64,000 nt of DNA, taken from positions 4,588,001-4,652,000 of the forward strand of contig JASGKG010000001.1 of NCBI GenBank assembly GCA_047600805.1, read 5' to 3'. Below are positions 44,156-51,819 of the stretch, piece by piece; position 1 is the stretch's first letter, and each line of letters begins with the position of its first letter. The DNA comes from JADKHC01 sp047600805. GTDB taxonomy: Bacteria > Verrucomicrobiota > Verrucomicrobiia > Opitutales > Opitutaceae. The notes beneath the pieces were generated by a model. That model saw nothing but the letters and a program-made list of their open reading frames with translations, did no database searches and had not been told where the DNA came from. A program made the position numbers and the translations under genes.

Positions 44156-46867
44156 ATGAGCACGGACGTTCTCCAGAAAACCAACGATTTGATCGGTGCC
44201 ACGAGCGCGCTGCGTGGTTTCATACAAGGAACGGACCTCGCGGCCTTAGCGCGAGAAACGATTGTCGATTGGAACAACAATGTCCTCAAATCCGCACCAG
44301 AGGCATTGTGTTTGTTACTTGCAGAGCTTAGGTATTTAGACTCCCAAAGTAAGCACTTCGATCGGAGAGGGCGAGCGCTCCTTGGAAAGCTTCTCCTTGA
44401 TCTCGACGAAAAGGTCGGCGTCGGGTTGGAGGTGAACCAGAGGTATTCTTTGGAAGAAAAATTAGTATCTGGTAAGAATTCGATCACTTTTAGAGCTAAG
44501 CATTTGTTGCTCGGTCGTGAGGTTGTAGTGAAATTCTTCCGACCTGGACGGGGAGAGGGCATCGTTCAAAACGTCTTCAGGCTTGGACAGGTTAAGGGTG
44601 AACCGTACTTGGTTAGTCCAATCGACGTGCTTAAGCACGTAATCTTGGACGCTCAGGGGCAACCTGTGATGATTGATGTATTGGTGTTTCCTTTTGTAGA
44701 AGGGATGACCTTTCGTTCCTATTTAGCTACTGAACGCAACTACAGCCCGACGGTAATCATCGCGTTTGTTGAACAAGTAGCTTATGCTTTGGGTGCCTTA
44801 GAGTCAGCTGGCTTTAGTCACGGAGACGTCCATTCTAATAATATTTTGGTTACGACAGAGCCAGGAGGGCGAATCGCATTCCGCTTGATCGACCTTTCCT
44901 ACGGTTCCGACGAAGCCAGTGATTACGAATTTCCGTCCAGTGACTTCCAGGGCTTTAAATTTATCCTCCGATTGGCAATCGAGGAGATTGAGCGACGGCT
45001 AACTAAGATATCGTTACGGCGTTATTTGGGTGCGCGTATATATACGTTAGTAAAATACATCCTATCATCAGAGGCGCTCCCTTTTGCGGAAATTCTCAAA
45101 GAATTAACTAATGGGGGGCAGTTCACTGCCTTTAATAAGGCGAAGAATGAGTTTCTTGGTCAAAAATTCACTCCACCAAAGGATTTCGGAATCCTCAGAT
45201 ATGAAGAAATTGAGAACCCGAATGTAGCGTTGCAGTTATTTCATCCTTACCCAGAACTATTCGAACGTCTCCAGGAGTTTGGAAGTGCAATTTTGTTTGG
45301 GCATCGCGGCACCGGGAAATCTACTTATCTCGCAGCCTTAACTTTTTTCCCGCAGGTAAAGAATCCGCGTGTGGATCATAGAAAAATGTTTGGGGTGTTG
45401 TTTTCTTGTCGCCAAGGGGAGTTTCGTAAATTTAGCACCCGACATGTTCATGTGGTGTCCGAGAACCGCCTTTTAATAAAAGATATCCTGATCAAAAAAA
45501 TAGTACGCAAGACCTTACGCTCATTGGCGTTGGGTGTAGAACAGAAGGTTTTGGCAACGCCGACTAGTTTGGACGTAATTTCCAGCGTGCTTCTTCCACG
45601 GTTACAGCTTCAGTCTGGCCGGATGATCGCTCATCAGATTTCTGAGATTGAATCATTACGATCTACAGTGCTCCAAGCTGAGATAGCCGCTGTTGATCGA
45701 CTATTTGCAGGAGAAAAGCAGCCGGTTTTGAGCCAATTACTGGACGAGAATGCGTTGTGCGATTTTTTCAGAGCAGTGCGGACGGCGTTTTCCGAATTGA
45801 ACCAAACTCGTTTCGCAATTCTGTTCGATGATGCGGGGGCGCCGAATGTTTCATCGGAAGTCCAAGCCCTCATATGCGATCTTATCGCAAGTACGAATAA
45901 TATTTATTGTATAAAGCTTTCAGCGGAGAAGACCACCTTCCAAATCGAGACAAGTGACGGCAAGCCGCTTGAGCGTGTGCATGATTTCCGCGCGTTCACC
46001 ATATCCGATTATTTGTATTTGGGGAGCGGTATCTCCCCAGAGCGCCACAATATCGAGCAATATTTTAGAACGTTGGTTGGAACTCGCCTGGCAGCGTGCG
46101 GGTACAAAAGTGACGATATCAGGGCTTATCTGGGGGACGAGATCGTTCGAATAAATGATACGGTAACAGCGCTGGCTTATGATAAAGGACGTAAACCAAG
46201 ATATGGTGGATGGCACATGGTATGGCAAATTTCTGATCGCACGGCCCGACATCTGATTGAAATGATCAGCACAATTTTTGATGCGGGCAAAATAGGGCAC
46301 GACACCGACCCTGCTGTTATCAGTATAGCGACTCAGACAAAGCAAATCGTGCGGTTTTCTGAAGATAAGTTGCGGAGTCTTATGTTCCTTCCTGGAACAA
46401 TTGAGATCGGTGGTCGCAAGCTCCCTCTTGGTCGTAGGCTCTTTGAATTCGCGACGAGCTTCGGTAGGGTCGCAAGCTTCTATTTAAAAGCGTCGGCACG
46501 TGAGCAAGAGAATACCTCAAAAAATCGGCTGGATGAAAGACTCGCAATCGAGGTGGATAATACGCTTTCGCTTGGCGGTGACGCGCAGCGCATGCTGAAT
46601 GCACTTATTCGCTTTGCGATTGTGGACGATGAGCACTCCGCTGCATCTTTTGACGATGGTGCACGGAAACCAATATATATTTTTAATCGAGTCTATTGCC
46701 CGATCCTTGGTATAAGCTTCCGCCGTGATACCCATTGGCGGTTATCATCACGGCGTTTTGATGAATATCTTTCGAATCCCACGGAGTTCGTACGCTCCGA
46801 CAAAAGGCTCCAACGTATTGGCAAGCAAGGAACCAAAGATGAACAAGATCTCTTCTCCCAAGAGTAA
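44156..46867 (+). CDS. Protein kinase-AAA ATPase fusion, putative defence protein
   Basis: 903 residues. Residues about 95-280 are a protein-kinase-like domain: Lys126 in REVVVKFF, catalytic loop HGDVHSNNILV (Asp224, Asn229) and metal-binding Asp246 in FRLIDLSYG. Residues about 375-700 are an ATPase: Walker A GHRGTGKST at 382-390 and Walker B FAILFDDAG (Asp558-559). The ATPase resembles ORC/CDC6-like or STAND NTPases of bacterial defence loci, with a helical C-terminus (DRTARHLIEMISTIFDAGKI). No membrane segment is present. An activating signal sensed by a neighbour might trigger kinase or NTPase activity. I do not know a named family with this order. Confidence 0.7.
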   Translation: MSTDVLQKTNDLIGATSALRGFIQGTDLAALARETIVDWNNNVLKSAPEALCLLLAELRYLDSQSKHFDRRGRALLGKLLLDLDEKVGVGLEVNQRYSLEEKLVSGKNSITFRAKHLLLGREVVVKFFRPGRGEGIVQNVFRLGQVKGEPYLVSPIDVLKHVILDAQGQPVMIDVLVFPFVEGMTFRSYLATERNYSPTVIIAFVEQVAYALGALESAGFSHGDVHSNNILVTTEPGGRIAFRLIDLSYGSDEASDYEFPSSDFQGFKFILRLAIEEIERRLTKISLRRYLGARIYTLVKYILSSEALPFAEILKELTNGGQFTAFNKAKNEFLGQKFTPPKDFGILRYEEIENPNVALQLFHPYPELFERLQEFGSAILFGHRGTGKSTYLAALTFFPQVKNPRVDHRKMFGVLFSCRQGEFRKFSTRHVHVVSENRLLIKDILIKKIVRKTLRSLALGVEQKVLATPTSLDVISSVLLPRLQLQSGRMIAHQISEIESLRSTVLQAEIAAVDRLFAGEKQPVLSQLLDENALCDFFRAVRTAFSELNQTRFAILFDDAGAPNVSSEVQALICDLIASTNNIYCIKLSAEKTTFQIETSDGKPLERVHDFRAFTISDYLYLGSGISPERHNIEQYFRTLVGTRLAACGYKSDDIRAYLGDEIVRINDTVTALAYDKGRKPRYGGWHMVWQISDRTARHLIEMISTIFDAGKIGHDTDPAVISIATQTKQIVRFSEDKLRSLMFLPGTIEIGGRKLPLGRRLFEFATSFGRVASFYLKASAREQENTSKNRLDERLAIEVDNTLSLGGDAQRMLNALIRFAIVDDEHSAASFDDGARKPIYIFNRVYCPILGISFRRDTHWRLSSRRFDEYLSNPTEFVRSDKRLQRIGKQGTKDEQDLFSQE

Positions 46868-47942
46868 TTATCCTAAGTATGTATTAGATGTTGGAGGGCA
46901 GCACTTCAATGACTTGTTAGGTCGAGCTGATGCGTTTATTTTTGCGGCTGGATTCGAAGGAAGGGCTACTCGGGTACCCTTTGTTTGCCCTGCTATCAGG
47001 AACGTCGTGGTAATCGTCTTCGAAGGAGGGCCGCAGGAAAACGACGTGACATTAGAGAAAGTGTATGAGAGATTCAACAAAGCAGGCGATCTTCATGTAT
47101 GTGTATTAAACTTCGCGCAGCTGGAACGCTTCGAGAAGTCGTTTGAAGCGTCGCTTAAACTGATCAAAGCCCCTGAAGCTGGGGAGCTGGTTATGGACAT
47201 CTCGGCAATGCCGAATTTTTCAATTTGCGTCGCAATTGCTAAAATACGTCAACTCTATCCAACCTTCAAGCTTACGCTACTATATACTGAAGCTCAGTCA
47301 TATTTTCCTCCAAAGGAATATTATACCCATATAAAACGTAAGTCTGTGAATAGGCCTACCGATTTGGAACCAGAGTATTTAAGCACTAAGGCGGTTGCAA
47401 TGTTTATACCTTCCATGTTTTCAGGTGTGACGTTAGGCCAGAATGATACATGCCTCATTGTTTTTGTAGGTTATGAGCCGCATCGCACGAATTGTGCAAT
47501 CGAAGCGTTGAACCCAAATAAACTGGTCTTGGTCTATGGAGTACCAGGAAGAGCAGACTTAGGCTGGCGATTGGAGTTGTCAAAAATCATGCACCGCGGT
47601 TTTGACGAGCAAGTGAAACATGCAGAAGAGCAGACATCTACCTCGAATGTAGACGACAATCTATCACTTATTGTGAACTATTATGAGCATTTGTATGATG
47701 ATCACACGCTAGCGGTTTCGCCGATTAATAGTAAAATTCAGGCTGTTGCCGCCGTGATTGCATGGGAGACTTACCCCGACATCCAATTGAATTTTCCAAT
47801 TCCAGCTGAGTACCTGCCGCACCAATTCTCGACGAGCTGGGGAAAGACGTATGCGATTTCTTTAGGCACCTCGGTGTCTGCACGCCGTTTCGCGCCGAAA
47901 TTTCTGGAGCCTAATAGCCAAAATAGGGGTGTTGCGCGGTAG
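46839..47942 (+). CDS. CARF-like Rossmann-fold protein
   Basis: 367 residues from ATG 46839 (AAGGA 8 nt upstream), overlapping the kinase-ATPase gene by 29 nt. Two Rossmann-like halves are visible: FIFAAGFEGRAT, VVVIVFEGGPQEN, ELVMDISAMPNFSICVAIAK, LTLLYTEAQSY in the first; CLIVFVGYEPHRTNCAIEAL, KLVLVYGVPGRADLGWRLEL and SPINSKIQAVAAVIAW in the second. The D-I-S-x-(M)-P pattern after a strand resembles the ligand loop of CARF/SAVED-type sensors. A nucleotide-sensing role is inferred only. No nuclease domain is seen in it. Confidence 0.5.
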   Translation: MNKISSPKSNYPKYVLDVGGQHFNDLLGRADAFIFAAGFEGRATRVPFVCPAIRNVVVIVFEGGPQENDVTLEKVYERFNKAGDLHVCVLNFAQLERFEKSFEASLKLIKAPEAGELVMDISAMPNFSICVAIAKIRQLYPTFKLTLLYTEAQSYFPPKEYYTHIKRKSVNRPTDLEPEYLSTKAVAMFIPSMFSGVTLGQNDTCLIVFVGYEPHRTNCAIEALNPNKLVLVYGVPGRADLGWRLELSKIMHRGFDEQVKHAEEQTSTSNVDDNLSLIVNYYEHLYDDHTLAVSPINSKIQAVAAVIAWETYPDIQLNFPIPAEYLPHQFSTSWGKTYAISLGTSVSARRFAPKFLEPNSQNRGVAR

Positions 47943-48133
47943 ATGTGATCCTGCCTACTGGCCTGACGTGAGTGCGTATTACTGGTCGTCACGGCGCGAA
48001 CGAGCGGACAGCGCTTTATTCGAGTGGGCTGCTCCGAAGGATATCCTGATATCCAAATGGTCTTTTCGTTGAAACCGTTCTCCTGCACCGCGTAAAATGA
48101 GCTGTATAATGCAAAATGTTTTGAACCCTTTTT

Positions 48134-49297
48134 ATGGGACTCATTGACTTTACTGAAATAGCCTGCCCTAAATCTCCGGCACCCAAAGGTGGGTGTGTTG
48201 ATGATTTTGAGTTGTTTACACTCGAGTTTTTTACACAGGTTAAGCGCTTGCGAATATTCAAATATCCGTCGCGGGGTAGCGACGGCGGAATTGATTTAGG
48301 CGCTGAAGGGGTAATTAGCGGCGCCGCTGGTCGATGGCTGGTTAGCTGTAAGCACAAGGCGCATGGCGACAAGTCTGTGTTTCCGGAAGAAGAGATTAAT
48401 ATCGTGGAGCGCCTCGGGCGATGGGAGTGCACAGGTTTTATTCCATTCTACTCCACGATAGCTAGCACTGCTTTGGATTCGAATATAGAGGGAGTTAAGA
48501 AACTGGGGTTTGCCGTTGAACGTTACTTCAAAGATCGGATCGAGCGAGAACTGTTGGAGGGGCCAGAGGGCACATTTTTAGCATCACGGTACTTTAAAAA
48601 GTCTTTAGAAAACCATTACCGCACTCTGGTGCGGACCGTGGAGAGATACTCTATATCGGATTTGAACTTTGAGAACGGGTACGCTGCGTTGACGCCGCCA
48701 GGCCCGTTGAAAATCATGATAGGATCCGATTGGCCGGAAGATGCGAAACGCTGGTCCGTACATTGGGCAAATCTCGTAGAGACGATGCACCAACATCAGC
48801 CGTATTTTCGGGCTGCGGCGCGTGAAGCCGCACAGTTGTTCCCCGCGTTCTTTTTGATAAACTCTGAAGCTGCTGGACGAGGTGATCTCGACGTAGAACC
48901 TTCTTGGGACGTTCCAAAACTCGCTCGGTTTAGTGTCTCAGGCGGGGCTCTATCTAAGGTCTATTGCATCGCGGGAGCCTGGTCTTTTTGGAATTGGGGG
49001 CGGGCGCACCGCGCAATTGCTACGGTTTTAACTTATCGTTCCGCATCTATTCGTGATTGGCCTGAAGAGGGTGCACCGTCAAAGGCGTTCGAAGAATTCG
49101 AGAGTTCCACGGCGTTTCAAGCTACTTTGAAAGTAAAGCTGCAATACGGTCTTCTTACGCCGGGACACTTGGCATCTTTGCTCGAAGAAAAATACAGAAA
49201 TATCATTGCTCGACTAACTGCCTTTTCAGACCCAACAAATTTGGTATCTTATGAAGCCGCACCGCAAGCTAAGCGCTTGGGCGAAAGCGTTCCGTGA
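48134..49297 (+). CDS. Mrr-like restriction endonuclease candidate
   Basis: 387 residues. The N-terminal domain shows ELFTLEFFTQVKRLRIFKYP, GSDGGIDLGAEGVI and GRWLVSCKHKAHGDKSVFPE. This fits the PD-(D/E)xK restriction fold of Mrr-like enzymes (Asp, then xCKxK), with Ser in place of the usual acidic residue before the Cys-Lys. Residues about 190-387 are an unrecognised helical domain. A methyl-dependent or RM role with the C5 methyltransferase is plausible. It lies 191 nt after the CARF-like gene, on the same strand. Confidence 0.62.
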   Translation: MGLIDFTEIACPKSPAPKGGCVDDFELFTLEFFTQVKRLRIFKYPSRGSDGGIDLGAEGVISGAAGRWLVSCKHKAHGDKSVFPEEEINIVERLGRWECTGFIPFYSTIASTALDSNIEGVKKLGFAVERYFKDRIERELLEGPEGTFLASRYFKKSLENHYRTLVRTVERYSISDLNFENGYAALTPPGPLKIMIGSDWPEDAKRWSVHWANLVETMHQHQPYFRAAAREAAQLFPAFFLINSEAAGRGDLDVEPSWDVPKLARFSVSGGALSKVYCIAGAWSFWNWGRAHRAIATVLTYRSASIRDWPEEGAPSKAFEEFESSTAFQATLKVKLQYGLLTPGHLASLLEEKYRNIIARLTAFSDPTNLVSYEAAPQAKRLGESVP

Positions 49298-49597
49298 AAT
49301 TCGAGCCTAAATTTGTGTACCGTATTTCGCTCGGGGATCGGCAAAATGATACAATGCGTCTTTATTCCCGCCTTACAGGCCAGGCGTCCCTTCGTCTTCA
49401 AAGAAGTCTTCGTTGGGCTGAGATTCAAACTGAAATATGAAGGGCCACGCGCCCGTTCCTTTCGCGATAACTAACCTGAACGGGCACAAACAACATGATA
49501 TAGGGGCAAAACGTTTAATCTGTGATGCTACTTCGCCAAAGACGGAATAACTAAACTTCAAGTGGTGCGGGAAGGCCGGCTAGCGCGACTACCAGTT
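49298..49597. other. 300-nt spacer at the cargo/conjugation boundary
   Basis: A minus-strand frame of 62 codons (49373-49561) with a TTG start ends in an acidic tail, but no ATG or homology supports it. No clear hairpin is seen. Confidence 0.4.
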
Positions 49598-49873
49598 TCA
49601 GGTTCGTACGCTGCGGTCTTGGCGATGGCTGATAACTTCGGATGCAGTTGTCGTGATCACGATGCGCTCGCTCGCCCGTTTAATCAGGTTTTCGGCCAAC
49701 CTCAAATCGCCCGACTCCACGAATGCTTTCACTTCGTGTTTGGTTCTGATGTGGTCGGCTGGCCCCATTTCTTTCACGCGGAGTTTTTCTGTGATAAGGC
49801 GAAGGGCGTCACTTTCCTGCCGGAGTGCGAGCAATGTTTGCACACTGATTTCTGATTTGTCTGCGGAATTCAT
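49598..49873 (-). CDS. Small ICE protein with repeated helical motif
   Basis: 91 residues from ATG 49873. Mostly helical: SVQTLLALRQESDALRLITE, then ADHIRTKHEVKAFVESGDLR, then LAENLIKRASERIVI. The middle resembles the C-terminus of the 205-residue protein at 58925-59542 (ADRMRTRAEIVGFLEGQIKP). It follows the coupling-protein gene on the minus strand with a 19-nt gap. Function unknown. Confidence 0.55.
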   Translation of the reverse strand: MNSADKSEISVQTLLALRQESDALRLITEKLRVKEMGPADHIRTKHEVKAFVESGDLRLAENLIKRASERIVITTTASEVISHRQDRSVRT

Positions 49874-49892
49874 CGGGTTCAGGTGAAGGGTA

Positions 49893-51533
49893 TCAAGAGG
49901 GACGCAGGTTAACTTTTCTAAAACCGTTCGTGCAATGCCGTACGACGGCGACGTGGTCGGGCAGGTTTCTAAACTCATGAGGCTTGATCAAAAATTCCTC
50001 CATGCGCTGATAAGTATGCGCGGTATGATCTTGATGCACCGTGCGTGAAGCGCGTTCGACCCAGTGCTTGCCGAGAGCATTTGCGCAGCGAAGTGCGTCG
50101 AGTTCAGACGCGGCACGATACATAAAGAGGTTCTTCAAATTGAGTGCGAATACCTCGGCTTGTTCCTTCGTTTGTGGAGGAATCAACGATTCGAAAGCCT
50201 GGGCGGAAATAACCAGCATCAACATACAATCACGCAAGCGATCGATCACATTGAAATCGCTCGTGCCGTCATGGCTGGCTGTGATGGCATTTTGGAATTC
50301 ATCGCCGACAAAGATGAGCTGGTTCAGCGCGTATTTTTGATACGGCGGGAGCGCGTAGCGGCGAAGGGCGTGGCGATAGAGAAGTAATTTCGCGACGGTG
50401 AAAATATACTGGCGTTCGGTCGTGTAGTCCTGGGGAACGTCGATGCAGAAGATTTTGCCCCTGTCCACGTCAGCGATGGAACACGTATCGGGTTCATTGG
50501 AGCTGAAAATCTCCGCGATTTCCGGAGTACCGAGGTATTCCAAGTAGTTTTGCGAAGTGCCGATTTCACCCGCGCGCTGCTCCTTGGCCTCATGTTTGAG
50601 ATAGGTTTGCTCGAACGTATCGGCGAGGCGAATACGACGTTCACTGGGATCGAGCTCAGTTAGTTTGCCTAGTGCGTCTTTCAACTCCTTTTCGGACGTG
50701 AGTAGATCGTACGCATTGGTCGCCGTGACCGGCCGTCCGATGTCTGCCAAAAGTTCGAAGGCGCGGCCGATATGCGCGGCACCTTTTACTTTGAAAAAGC
50801 TCTTTTCGTCCTTAGGATTTAAGGCTGCGGCGGTGTCCACGAGGATGCGGGCACGGGTGGTAAACGGTAGACGTGCGTCGCCTGTGACGTTTAGCCGGTG
50901 GAGCGGTTTGCCGGTTTCACCAACCAAACGCGGACGAAGGCGGATGACGTCCTGAGTGCGCCCGTATTTCTTGGCGAGCCATTCGAGATAAAACCACTCA
51001 TCGCCTTTGTTCGCCATGATCACCCCGCCCAGCGTCGGATTGCGGCGAAAGAGTGCGGCGAGCAGGCCGTTCATGCCGGAAGTTTTACCTGAGCCGGTGT
51101 CGCCTGAGAAAAAGAAATGTCGATTGGCTTTGTCGCGTGTCCACCGAAAGCCGGCGAATGCGACCACGATCTGCCAGCGATCCGCGACAATTTTACCGGC
51201 TGGATGGCGCACCCAGCGCCGATGATCGGCGTAATAGAAGAGAAGCGCGGCGAGGGCGCATATCGCGATGCCTGCGATCAGTCCGTATGGTGAGGGCAAG
51301 CGCCATGCGCCGAATACTCCCGCTGCGGAGATAATGAGCGCGAACGGCAACGCGAGTGGCGCGCGTAAACCTGGCTCGTTATGGCGCAGATTTCGTTGTA
51401 TAAACCAGCCCGCAATTCCGATGAAAACACCCGCTATCGTGAATGCAGCGACCGTACTGGCATGTGGATTTTGCAGCCATTGGTGGATCAAAGTTTCGGG
51501 CGGCGGGAGGCGTTTCATCGCGTTTCGGTGCAC
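49893..51533 (-). CDS. Type IV coupling protein (VirD4/TraD-like)
   Basis: 546 residues. Two to three transmembrane segments lie in the first 110 residues (ASTVAAFTIAGVFIGIAGWF, LPFALIISAAGVFGAW, YGLIAGIAICALAALLFYYA). The ATPase core has Walker A FSGDTGSGKTSG (about 144) and Walker B LIFVGDEFQNAI (about 408). It should link the relaxosome to the secretion channel and pump DNA. It is divergent from the relaxase gene across a 286-nt gap. The length and motif order are normal for TraD/TrwB-type proteins. Confidence 0.92.
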   Translation of the reverse strand: MHRNAMKRLPPPETLIHQWLQNPHASTVAAFTIAGVFIGIAGWFIQRNLRHNEPGLRAPLALPFALIISAAGVFGAWRLPSPYGLIAGIAICALAALLFYYADHRRWVRHPAGKIVADRWQIVVAFAGFRWTRDKANRHFFFSGDTGSGKTSGMNGLLAALFRRNPTLGGVIMANKGDEWFYLEWLAKKYGRTQDVIRLRPRLVGETGKPLHRLNVTGDARLPFTTRARILVDTAAALNPKDEKSFFKVKGAAHIGRAFELLADIGRPVTATNAYDLLTSEKELKDALGKLTELDPSERRIRLADTFEQTYLKHEAKEQRAGEIGTSQNYLEYLGTPEIAEIFSSNEPDTCSIADVDRGKIFCIDVPQDYTTERQYIFTVAKLLLYRHALRRYALPPYQKYALNQLIFVGDEFQNAITASHDGTSDFNVIDRLRDCMLMLVISAQAFESLIPPQTKEQAEVFALNLKNLFMYRAASELDALRCANALGKHWVERASRTVHQDHTAHTYQRMEEFLIKPHEFRNLPDHVAVVRHCTNGFRKVNLRPS

Positions 51534-51819
51534 CTAATGCACCACCGGCGATGCACTGTCGCGAGAATGCCCCCCTACCGAAAAAGCGGTAGATGAAGAA
51601 TACTCGAGGTAGGACATCCATGATCTGTTCTCAGCGCCTCACGAACTCGGGAGGGTATTGCGTCTTTGGCCAAAAAAGCTCGGGTGACTCACGCTCACCA
51701 ATCCGGCTTGTCGTAGCCAGAGACCTCCGGAAAACACGCCGAAAACGTGCTGGCCGATACACCGATTGCGGTATTGAGACTACACCGAACACGGGGGATG
51801 CAGACGGTTGTGGGTGATA
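51534..51819. other. Probable oriT/divergent promoter region
   Basis: The gap between divergent coupling-protein and relaxase genes. It contains inverted repeats GGTGCA-CCTAA-TGCACC (about 51547 side at 51527-51543) and the CTACCG hairpin (51575-51592). oriT of MobF systems commonly lies beside the relaxase gene, so transfer origin here is likely but not proven. Confidence 0.5.
51575..51592. promoter_or_regulatory. CTACCG palindrome, copy 1
   Basis: CTACCG-AAAAAG-CGGTAG, an 18-nt inverted repeat with the same arms and length as 55028-55045. The two copies precede the two divergent/forward transfer transcripts, so a shared operator is inferred. Confidence 0.5.

Noticed and set aside
49373..49561. 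62-codon minus frame at the cargo boundary
   Set aside because: TTG start only, no ribosome site or homology.
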